Assembly: GCF_900109605.1 (NCBI RefSeq)
Contig: NZ_FOAM01000006.1
Coordinates: 124,001 to 188,000, forward strand
Reading direction: 5' to 3'
DNA length: 64,000 nucleotides
Origin: Xaviernesmea oryzae
GTDB taxonomy: Bacteria; Pseudomonadota; Alphaproteobacteria; Rhizobiales; Rhizobiaceae
Below the pieces are notes generated by a model. The model saw only the letters and a list, made by a program, of their open reading frames with translations. It was not told the DNA's origin and made no database searches. Shown here in pieces: positions 16,565 to 24,319 of the stretch (positions are counted from its first letter, which is position 1; every line of letters starts with the position of its first letter). Both the position numbers and the translations under genes were made by a program.

Positions 16565-19105
16565 ATGTCGGATCCCTTGACGCCAAAGGCCGCAGCCGCC
16601 CAAGCTCAGGTCACGCCAGACGCCGAAGGCACGGGACCGGCCCGCCGGACGGCGGCGGCAGACGCTGCGGACAGGGAGGCAGGCCCCCAGTCCCATGCGG
16701 ACCAGGCCGCGTCCGCCGGCAAAGCCACCAAACGGGAGAGGTTCGACCCCGTCGCCGATTACAGCCCATTGCCTGGCGTTGCCGACGAGATGGTCGACAC
16801 CACGGGCGCGGTGCGCCCTGTCTGGCAGCCGCTCTTGTCCGCGCTCGGCCGCATGGACGAAACCGAGCTCGCCAACCGCTTCGCCCGGGCGGACCGCTAT
16901 CTGCGCGATGCCGGCGTGTTCTACCGCGCCTATGGCAGTACGGAAAACTCCGAGCGTGCCTGGCCGCTGTCCTATATCCCCGTGCTGATCGCCGAAAGCG
17001 AATGGCAGGTGCTGTCGCGTGGCATTATCCAGCGCGCCGAGCTTCTGGAGCAGATGGCCGGCGATATCTACGGCGAGAACCGGCTGGTGGCGGAAGGCTT
17101 CCTGCCCCCATCGCTGGTGGCGGGCAATCCGGAATTTCTGCGTCCAATGGCCGGCGTGCCCCCGGCGGACGGGCATTATCTGCACTTCTGTTCCTTCGAG
17201 ATCGGCCGTGGGCCCGATGGCAATTGGTGGGTGCTGTCGGACAGGACAGAGGCCCCCTCCGGCGCAGGCTTCGCGTTGGAAAACCGGGTGGCCACCGCGC
17301 GTGCCTTTTCGGATATCTATGCCGAAACCCATGTGCATCGGCTGGCGCGCTTCTTCGGCGCCTTCCGCGAGACATTGCAGGCCAACAAGCGCCATCCCGA
17401 CGACCGCATCGCCGTGCTGACACCCGGTCTCGCCAACGAGACCTATTTCGAACACGCCTATATCGCCCGCTATCTCGGTTTCATGCTGCTGGAAGGCGAG
17501 GATCTGACCGTGGTCGATGGTCGGGTCATGGTGCGCACGGTGGCGGGATTGAAACCGGTCGGCGTGCTCTGGCGACGGCTGGATTCGGTGTTCGCCGATC
17601 CGCTGGAGCTCAACCAGCGCTCCCATATCGGCACCCCCGGCATTCTTGAGGCGCTGCGTGCGCAGACGGTGACCTTCGTCAACGCCATCGGCTCCGGCGT
17701 TCTGGAAACCCGCGCCTTCCTGGCCTTCATGCCGCGCATCTGTCGCCATCTGCTCGGCGAGGATCTGCTTCTGCCGAGCATCGCCACTTGGTGGTGCGGC
17801 CAGGAACCAGAGCGGCTGCATGTGGCCGCCGAGCTAGAGAAGATGGTGATCGGCCCGGCCTATTCCACCCGGCCCTTCTTCGACGACAATGGCCAATCCG
17901 TGCTGGGTGCTTCGCTGCGCGATACGGCCAAGGCCTCGATTGCCGAGTGGCTGGCGAGCGACGGAGCAAAGCTGGTCGGGCAGGAGGTCGTCAAGCTGTC
18001 GACCACGCCGGCCTGGGTCAACGGCCGGCTCGTGCCGCGCCCCATGAGCCTGCGCGTCTATGCGGCGCGCACGCGCGATGGCTGGGAGGTGATGCCCGGC
18101 GGCTTCGGGCGCATTTCCTCTGGCGACGATGTGGCCGCCATCACCATGCAGGCCGGCGGCACGGCCGCCGATGTCTGGATCGTCAGCGACAAGCCAGTGG
18201 AGCGCATCTCGCTTCTCGCGCCGGAAGAAAGTTTCATCCGCACCATGCCCGGCAGCCTGCCGAGCCGGGCGGCGGACAACCTCTTCTGGCTGGGACGCTA
18301 CATCGAGCGCGCGGAAGGCGGGCTGCGCATCCTGCGCGCCTGGCATGGCCGCTACGCCGAATCGGCCGATAGCTCCATGCCGCTGCTGAAGATCTTTACC
18401 GATTATCTAGCGGCGCTCGACATCGACCCGCACCAGCCGGTGCCCGACAGCCTGATCGCCAATATTGACGGCGCCCTGTTTTCGGCCAGCAACATCCGCG
18501 ACCGCTTTTCCGCCGATGGCTGGCTGGCGCTCAACGATCTTTCCAAGACGGTGCGCAAGTTCCAGTCGCGGGTTCAGGCGGGCGACGATGCGACCCATGC
18601 CATGACCGTCTTCCTGCGCAAACTCGCCGGCTTTGCTGGCCTGGTGCATGAAAACATGTATCGGTTCACCGGCTGGCGCTTCCTGTCCATCGGCCGCTAT
18701 CTGGAGCGCAGCATGCAGATGAGCCGCCTGCTCGGCCATATGTGTGGCCCGGATGCGCCTGACGGCACGCTCGACATGCTGCTGGAGATCGGCGACAGCG
18801 TGATGACCCATCGCCGCCGCTACAATGTCAACACGGTGCAGCTGACGGTGACGGATCTCCTGGCGCTCGACCCGCTGAACCCGCGCTCGATCCTCTACCA
18901 GCTGAATGAGATCCGCGCCCAGGTGGAGGAGCTGCCCAATGCTCATATCAATGGGCAGATGTCGCGCCTTTATCGCGAAGCCGTGCGCCTGCATTCCGGT
19001 TTGGCGGTCACCACCGCGGAGGCCGTCGATCGCGAGGTTTTTGCGCGGCTGGAAATCGATTTGGAACGTTTCTCCGATATTCTCGCCGAGACCTATCTGA
19101 ACTGA
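16565..19105 (+). CDS. Circularly permuted ATP-grasp / alpha-E fusion protein
   Basis: An 846-residue fusion. Residues 1-60 are an Ala-rich, probably disordered tail. About 60-540 is a type-2 circularly permuted ATP-grasp domain (DUF404/407), with VFYRAYG, FCSFEIGRGPDGNWWVLSDRTEAPSG, LTPGLANETYFEHAYIARYLGF, EDLTVVDGRVMVRT and PRPMSLRVYAAR. From residue 561 (MPGSLPSRAADNLFWLGRYIERAE) to the end is the helical alpha-E domain (DUF403). The two domains are separate neighbouring proteins in many bacteria and are fused here. ATP-grasp enzymes join a carboxylate to an amine using ATP, so this is the likely bond-forming enzyme of the operon. Confidence 0.9.
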   Translation: MSDPLTPKAAAAQAQVTPDAEGTGPARRTAAADAADREAGPQSHADQAASAGKATKRERFDPVADYSPLPGVADEMVDTTGAVRPVWQPLLSALGRMDETELANRFARADRYLRDAGVFYRAYGSTENSERAWPLSYIPVLIAESEWQVLSRGIIQRAELLEQMAGDIYGENRLVAEGFLPPSLVAGNPEFLRPMAGVPPADGHYLHFCSFEIGRGPDGNWWVLSDRTEAPSGAGFALENRVATARAFSDIYAETHVHRLARFFGAFRETLQANKRHPDDRIAVLTPGLANETYFEHAYIARYLGFMLLEGEDLTVVDGRVMVRTVAGLKPVGVLWRRLDSVFADPLELNQRSHIGTPGILEALRAQTVTFVNAIGSGVLETRAFLAFMPRICRHLLGEDLLLPSIATWWCGQEPERLHVAAELEKMVIGPAYSTRPFFDDNGQSVLGASLRDTAKASIAEWLASDGAKLVGQEVVKLSTTPAWVNGRLVPRPMSLRVYAARTRDGWEVMPGGFGRISSGDDVAAITMQAGGTAADVWIVSDKPVERISLLAPEESFIRTMPGSLPSRAADNLFWLGRYIERAEGGLRILRAWHGRYAESADSSMPLLKIFTDYLAALDIDPHQPVPDSLIANIDGALFSASNIRDRFSADGWLALNDLSKTVRKFQSRVQAGDDATHAMTVFLRKLAGFAGLVHENMYRFTGWRFLSIGRYLERSMQMSRLLGHMCGPDAPDGTLDMLLEIGDSVMTHRRRYNVNTVQLTVTDLLALDPLNPRSILYQLNEIRAQVEELPNAHINGQMSRLYREAVRLHSGLAVTTAEAVDREVFARLEIDLERFSDILAETYLN

Positions 19106-19173
19106 ACGCGCTTGAGTGCCGCCCGGCGTCCGCATGGCGGCTTGGGCGGCGCCGATATTGATGGAGATGGTGG

Positions 19174-20121
19174 GTGCAGCTTCAGCATGAAGAGATGTCG
19201 CCCATGGCGATACAGAGCCTGAAAACAGTCGACATGCTCTATGACATCACTTTGCGGATCACCTATCGCTACGAGGTTCCGGTCTCGGGCGCACGCCATG
19301 TGCTGCGCGTGATGCCGCTGTCGCTGCCTGGCCGTCAGCGTCTGGTGGCCGGCTCGCTCACCGCCACGCCAGTGCCGGACGAACGATACGACCGGCACGA
19401 CTTCTTCGCCAATCCGGTCACCGGACTGCTGTTTCGCAAACCGCACGAGCGACTGGCGCTGCGCATGCAGGCACGCGTCGCCGTGGAGACGCAGATGGAG
19501 ACGGTCGATCTTTCGCCTGAGCTGACCAGGCTGAAGGACGATCTGGAAGCAGTCTGGTCGCTTGCCTGCGATTCCCCGCATCATTTTCTTGCCTCCAGCC
19601 CACGCCTTGGCGACGATGCAGCGATCGCGGCCTATGCCCGCGCTCTGGTCAAGCCGGGAGACACGGTGCTGCAGCTTGCGCGGACGCTTTGCGCGGCCAT
19701 CTACACCGATTTCACCTATGATCCCAAGGCCACGACAGTGGACTCCACCCCGCGCGATGCCTTCAAGATCAAGCGCGGCGTCTGCCAGGATTTCGCGCAT
19801 ATCATGATTGTGGCGCTGCGCGCGCTCGGCATTCCCGCCGGCTATGTCAGCGGCTTCCTGCGCACGATTCCTCCGCCGGGCAAGGAAAGGCTGGAAGGCG
19901 CCGATGCCATGCATGCCTGGGTGCGTGTCTGGTGCGGCGCTACCCTTGGCTGGATCGAGCTCGACCCGACCAACAACATCGCCGCCGGACGGGACCATAT
20001 CGTCGTTGGCTATGGCCGCGACTATAGCGATGTCGCGCCCGTCATCGGCGTTCTCAAGAGCTATGGCAGCCATGATACGCAACAGGCCGTGGACGTCATT
20101 CCGGTCAAGCCCGCGTCCTGA
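19174..20121 (+). CDS. Transglutaminase-like cysteine peptidase family protein
   Basis: A 315-residue protein with N-terminal beta domain (MLYDITLRITYRYEVPVSGARHVLRVMPLS, from residue 21) and a transglutaminase core. The triad is C204 (RGVCQDFAHIM), H247 (DAMHAWVRVW) and D264 (IELDPTNN). It lies 68 bases after the ATP-grasp/alpha-E gene and is its standard partner. The GTG at 19174 has GGAG 7 bases upstream. Later ATGs at 19204 and 19234 are possible, and the last matches the family N-terminus. It is expected to act as a peptidase or transamidase on a product related to that of the ATP-grasp enzyme. No proteasome-like Anbu gene follows, although many related clusters have one. Confidence 0.88.
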   Translation: MQLQHEEMSPMAIQSLKTVDMLYDITLRITYRYEVPVSGARHVLRVMPLSLPGRQRLVAGSLTATPVPDERYDRHDFFANPVTGLLFRKPHERLALRMQARVAVETQMETVDLSPELTRLKDDLEAVWSLACDSPHHFLASSPRLGDDAAIAAYARALVKPGDTVLQLARTLCAAIYTDFTYDPKATTVDSTPRDAFKIKRGVCQDFAHIMIVALRALGIPAGYVSGFLRTIPPPGKERLEGADAMHAWVRVWCGATLGWIELDPTNNIAAGRDHIVVGYGRDYSDVAPVIGVLKSYGSHDTQQAVDVIPVKPAS

Positions 20122-20316
20122 CACAGGCGCCGTCTCAGCCAGACCCTGATCCGCGCCGTCTCGGCTCCGTCATCCCCACCCGGCCCTCTGCCTCCTGCAT
20201 GACGGACACACCCTCAAATCTGGCCGATGAAGACATATTGAGCAATCTTGATGACCAGACAGAAACATGGACTCCCATAAGGTAAGCTACGACCGAAATT
20301 CCGGAGGGAAAGCGCC

Positions 20317-21510
20317 ATGGTTCATCGAGCACGTCTGCGCGCCGCGCTCGCCGCCTTCATGCGGGCAAAGGCCGGCAATTTCGGCGTGACCGCGGCGATC
20401 GCCCTGCCCATTGCCTTCGGCGCCGGGGGCGTGGCGATCGACATGACCAATATGGTGCGCGCGCGCAGCACGCTTCAGGATGCGGCGGATGCAGCAGCAC
20501 TGGCCGCCTCCTCGGCCCTTGCCAACAAGACGATGAGTTCCGATCAGGCCAAGCTCGTCGCGCGTGATTTCTTCCGCACGCAGATGCGCAACTGGAGAAG
20601 CTCGTCGACGGCGGAGGACGACGCAGCCAGCGAGCGCCTCGCCCAGAGCCTGGGCATCGATATCGACCAGCAGGCGATGCCCGGCAATGGCACGCGGTAC
20701 GTCGTCACCATCTCGGCCGACATGCCCGTCAAGATTTCCGGCCTGACGCGGATGCTCGGCGCGACCGACGCGGTGGTCCATGCCTCCAGCATATCCAAAG
20801 GCACGACCAGCACGCAAAATGCCGTGTCCATGTATCTCGTGCTCGATCGCTCCGGCTCGATGGGCGACCGAACCAACCAGCGTGATCCGAACTCCAGCTG
20901 CGCAGCCGGCAACACGGCTACCAGCTGCAACCTCACCAAGATCAATTCGCTCAAACTGGCAGTCTCAAGCCTCTTTACCCAGCTGAAGAACAGCGATCCG
21001 GACTCATCCTATGTGCGCACGGGCGCGGTGTCTTACAGCACCTCCATGTACACCCCGAGCCCATTGGCCTGGGGCACCGCCACAGCCATGAGCTATGTCA
21101 ACGCCTTGAGCGCCGGCGGCAACACGGATTCCAGCGACGCCTTCGTGATGGCCTATAATTCTCTGGTCACTGCCGATGAGAACAAGGCCCATCTCAACAA
21201 AAACGGCCTGGTGCCGAAAAAGACCATCGTGTTCATGACCGATGGCGAGAACAATTATTTCGGCAAGAACAAGGATTCGAGCGGCGCCTCCGACAGCGCA
21301 ACGCTCTCGGCCTGCAAACAGGCGAAATCCGCGGGCATGGAGGTCTATACAGTGGCCTTCATGGCGCCGGCTGCGGGCAAGAAGCTTCTGTCGAGCTGCG
21401 CGACAGATGCCGCGCATTTCTTTCCCGCCGACGATGCCGCCGGCCTGATGTCGGCCTTCAAGACCATCGGCCTGAACACGGCGAGCCTCGCCGTGACCTT
21501 GGCCCACTGA
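20317..21510 (+). CDS. TadE/TadG-like protein with von Willebrand factor A domain
   Basis: A 397-residue protein. The N-terminal part (about residues 20-60: GNFGVTAAIALPIAFGAGGVAIDMTNMVRARSTLQDAADAAALAA) is the single-helix TadE/TadG or putative Flp-pilus-assembly module. From about 170 there is a vWA domain with MIDAS signature D177-x-S179-x-S181 (LVLDRSGSMG), TGAVSYST and FMTDGENNYF. The protein should be anchored by the N-terminal helix with the vWA domain in the periplasm or outside. Tad genes are not adjacent, so an orphan role in adhesion or envelope assembly is possible. GGAGGG precedes the ATG. It follows the ligase operon by 195 bases and looks like a separate transcript. Confidence 0.88.
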   Translation: MVHRARLRAALAAFMRAKAGNFGVTAAIALPIAFGAGGVAIDMTNMVRARSTLQDAADAAALAASSALANKTMSSDQAKLVARDFFRTQMRNWRSSSTAEDDAASERLAQSLGIDIDQQAMPGNGTRYVVTISADMPVKISGLTRMLGATDAVVHASSISKGTTSTQNAVSMYLVLDRSGSMGDRTNQRDPNSSCAAGNTATSCNLTKINSLKLAVSSLFTQLKNSDPDSSYVRTGAVSYSTSMYTPSPLAWGTATAMSYVNALSAGGNTDSSDAFVMAYNSLVTADENKAHLNKNGLVPKKTIVFMTDGENNYFGKNKDSSGASDSATLSACKQAKSAGMEVYTVAFMAPAAGKKLLSSCATDAAHFFPADDAAGLMSAFKTIGLNTASLAVTLAH

Positions 21511-21617
21511 CAAGCATTCAGGATGCCTGAAACACTTTAAGAAATCCTTGCGGGCATCGTAGTATTTCTCATAAATATCAAAAAGATGCGGGAAGCTTTG
21601 GCAAAGCATTCACCACC

Positions 21618-21629
21618 GCACAATTGTGC
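21618..21629. promoter_or_regulatory. Perfect palindrome upstream of glgP (candidate operator)
   Basis: GCACAATTGTGC is a 12-bp perfect palindrome, 23 bases before a candidate -35 (TTGCAC, 21652-21657). Symmetric sites like this bind dimeric regulators. The regulator is unknown. Confidence 0.3.
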
Positions 21630-21651
21630 CATTTTCTGACAGCGTCACCCG

Positions 21652-21681
21652 TTGCACCACTTTCACATCAATGCATAACTA
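21652..21681 (+). promoter_or_regulatory. Candidate promoter of the glgP-glgB operon
   Basis: TTGCAC (21652-21657) is followed after 17-18 bases by ATAACT/TAACTA (21675-21681). The match to a sigma-70 promoter is modest. It is about 170 bases before the glgP start. Confidence 0.3.
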
Positions 21682-21853
21682 TGCTCATCGTGCGGACAGG
21701 GATGGCCTTGGCCCGCCTGTTTTCCGCCTGGAACAGGGTGGCGAAACGCCTGTGTGCTTTCGTCCTGCTCCGACTTTTTGATGCAGACCGAGCGGTGTTG
21801 GAGCGGGCAGCTCCCAAACCGTCATGATCCATGCGACGAGGGGTGCGCGCTTC

Positions 21854-24319
21854 ATGAGCAGACAAGTCGAGAATGAGAATGTTCCGGCAGCCGAGCCGCG
21901 GGAATCCAGTCCCAAGATCCTGGCGCAGGAAATCATCGAGCGCCTGACCTATCGTATAGGCAAGGATCCGAAGGTCGCCAAGCCGCATGACTGGCTGACG
22001 GCAGCCATTTTGGTGGCGCGCGACCGGATCACCGACAACTGGATGGACTCGACGCGCAAGACCTATGAGAGCGGCCGCAAGCGCGTCTATTATCTCTCGC
22101 TGGAATTCCTGATCGGCCGTCTGATGCGCGACGCCATCACCAATCTGGGCATCGACGAAGCGCTGCGCGAGGCGCTCGGCACCTTCGGCGTCGATATCGA
22201 TGTGATTGCCCAGCTCGAGCCGGATGCCGCGCTTGGCAATGGCGGTCTCGGCCGTCTCGCAGCCTGTTTCATGGAATCGATGGCCACGGTGGATATCCCC
22301 GCCTATGGCTACGGCATTCGCTACGTCCACGGCCTCTTCCGCCAGCAAATGTCGGATGGCTGGCAGGTGGAGCTGCCGGAAACCTGGCTCGCCCATGGAA
22401 ACCCGTGGGAATTCGAGCGGCGCGAAAGCTCCTACGAAATCGGCTTCGGCGGCTCTGTCGAAACCGTCAATATCGATGAGGAAGTCACCCGCTATCTCTG
22501 GAAGCCAGCCGAACGCGTGATCGCCACCGCCTGCGATACGCCTGTCGTCGGCTGGCGCGCCAAGCGCACCAACACGCTCCGGCTTTGGACCGCCCATCCG
22601 ATCGACCCGATCCTGCTCGACGCCTTCAATGCCGGCGACCATATCGGCGCGCTGCGCGAAAGCAACAAGGCCGAGAGCCTGGCGCGCGTGCTCTATCCGG
22701 CCGATGCCACGCCCGCCGGCCAGGAGCTGCGCCTGCGGCAGGAATATTTCTTCTCCTCCGCCTCGCTGCAGGACATCCTGCGCCGCCATCTCCAGCAATA
22801 TCCCGATTTCACCTCTCTGCCGGACAAGGTCTCGATCCAGCTCAACGATACCCATCCTGCGGTATCGGTCGCCGAACTCGTACGCCTGCTGACCGACGTG
22901 CATGGCTTGAGCTTCGACCAGGCTTGGGATATCGCCCGTCACACCTTCTCCTACACCAACCATACGCTGCTGCCGGAAGCGCTGGAAACCTGGCCGGTGC
23001 CGTTGTTCGAGCGGCTGCTGCCGCGCCACATGCAGATCGTCTATGCGATCAACGCCAAGATCATGATCGAGGCGCGCAAGGAGAAGCGGCTTGGCGACGA
23101 GGCCATCCGCACGATCTCGCTGATCGACGAAAGCGGCGACCGCCGCGTGCGCATGGGCAATCTCGCCTTTGTCGGTTCGCATTCGATCAATGGCGTCTCG
23201 GCCCTGCACACCGAGCTGATGAAGGACACGGTTTTTGCCGACCTGCACAGGCTCTATCCGCAGCGCATCAACAACAAGACCAACGGCATCACGCCACGCC
23301 GCTGGCTGATGCAGTGCAACCCGGCCTTGTTCAGCCTGATCCGCGAAGCCATTGGCGACGCGTTCATGGACGATGCCGAAGAGCTGAAGGCGCTGGACGC
23401 CTTTGCCGACGACCGGGAATTCCAGGCCCGTTTTGCCGCGATCAAGCGCGACAACAAGGTCAAGCTCGCTCAACTGGTGCAGAACCGCATGGGCGTGCGG
23501 CTGAACCCCTCGGCCATGTTCGACATCCAGATCAAGCGCATCCACGAATACAAGCGCCAGCTGCTCAACATCATCGAGGCGGTGTCGCTCTACGACCAGA
23601 TCCGCTCGCATCCCGAACTCGACTGGGTGCCGCGCGTCAAGCTCTTCGCCGGCAAGGCGGCGCCGAGCTATCACAACGCCAAGCTGATCATCAAACTGGC
23701 CAACGACGTTGCCCGCGTCATCAATAATGATCCGGCGGTGCGTGGCCTGTTGAAAGTCGTGTTCGTCCCCAATTACAATGTCTCGCTCGCGGAGATCATG
23801 GTGCCCGCCGCCGACCTGTCGGAACAAATTTCGACCGCCGGCATGGAAGCCTCGGGAACCGGGAACATGAAATTTGCGTTGAACGGTGCGCTCACCATCG
23901 GCACGCTCGACGGGGCGAATGTCGAGATGCGCGACCAGGTAGGGGAAGAAAACATCAAGATCTTCGGCATGACGGCGGAAGAGGTGTCCAAGGCACGTGC
24001 CGAGGGTCACAATCCGCGCGCGATCATCGAGGGCTCCCGCGAATTGTCGCAGGCGCTGCAGGCGATTGCCTCCGGCGTGTTTTCGCACGATGATCGTGGC
24101 CGCTTCTCCGGCCTCGTCGACGGGCTCTACAGCCACGACTGGTTCATGGTCGCCGCCGATTTCGATGCCTATGCCAAAGCCCAGCGCGAGGTGGACGCGC
24201 TGTGGACGGACGAAGCCGTCTGGTACGGCAAGACCATTCGCAATACAGCGCGTATGGGCTGGTTCTCCTCCGACCGGACCATTCGCCAATATTCCAAGGA
24301 AATCTGGAGAGCAGGATGA
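21854..24319 (+). CDS. glgP: Glycogen/alpha-glucan phosphorylase
   Basis: An 821-residue GT35 enzyme that releases glucose-1-phosphate from the non-reducing ends of glycogen using phosphate and pyridoxal phosphate. Motifs are VYYLSLEFLIGRLMRDAITNLG, ALGNGGLGRLAACFMES, NDTHPAVSVAELVR, and the PLP lysine K673 in SGTGNMKFALNGALTIGTLDGANVEM. The ATG at 21854 follows AGGGG and gives the usual length; an upstream ATG at 21824 would add ten residues. Its stop overlaps the glgB start (ATGA), so translation is coupled. It is the first gene of the glycogen cluster. Confidence 0.96.
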   Translation: MSRQVENENVPAAEPRESSPKILAQEIIERLTYRIGKDPKVAKPHDWLTAAILVARDRITDNWMDSTRKTYESGRKRVYYLSLEFLIGRLMRDAITNLGIDEALREALGTFGVDIDVIAQLEPDAALGNGGLGRLAACFMESMATVDIPAYGYGIRYVHGLFRQQMSDGWQVELPETWLAHGNPWEFERRESSYEIGFGGSVETVNIDEEVTRYLWKPAERVIATACDTPVVGWRAKRTNTLRLWTAHPIDPILLDAFNAGDHIGALRESNKAESLARVLYPADATPAGQELRLRQEYFFSSASLQDILRRHLQQYPDFTSLPDKVSIQLNDTHPAVSVAELVRLLTDVHGLSFDQAWDIARHTFSYTNHTLLPEALETWPVPLFERLLPRHMQIVYAINAKIMIEARKEKRLGDEAIRTISLIDESGDRRVRMGNLAFVGSHSINGVSALHTELMKDTVFADLHRLYPQRINNKTNGITPRRWLMQCNPALFSLIREAIGDAFMDDAEELKALDAFADDREFQARFAAIKRDNKVKLAQLVQNRMGVRLNPSAMFDIQIKRIHEYKRQLLNIIEAVSLYDQIRSHPELDWVPRVKLFAGKAAPSYHNAKLIIKLANDVARVINNDPAVRGLLKVVFVPNYNVSLAEIMVPAADLSEQISTAGMEASGTGNMKFALNGALTIGTLDGANVEMRDQVGEENIKIFGMTAEEVSKARAEGHNPRAIIEGSRELSQALQAIASGVFSHDDRGRFSGLVDGLYSHDWFMVAADFDAYAKAQREVDALWTDEAVWYGKTIRNTARMGWFSSDRTIRQYSKEIWRAG

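Larger units (their letters stand above)
21511..21853. other. Intergenic region upstream of the glg cluster
   Basis: No gene seen. It holds a perfect palindrome at 21618-21629 and a weak promoter candidate at 21652-21681. This is the most likely place for control of glgP-glgB. Confidence 0.5.

Noticed and set aside
21518..21531. Short inverted repeat CAGG-ATG-CCTG after the vWA gene as terminator
   Set aside because: The stem is only four base pairs and no T-run follows.
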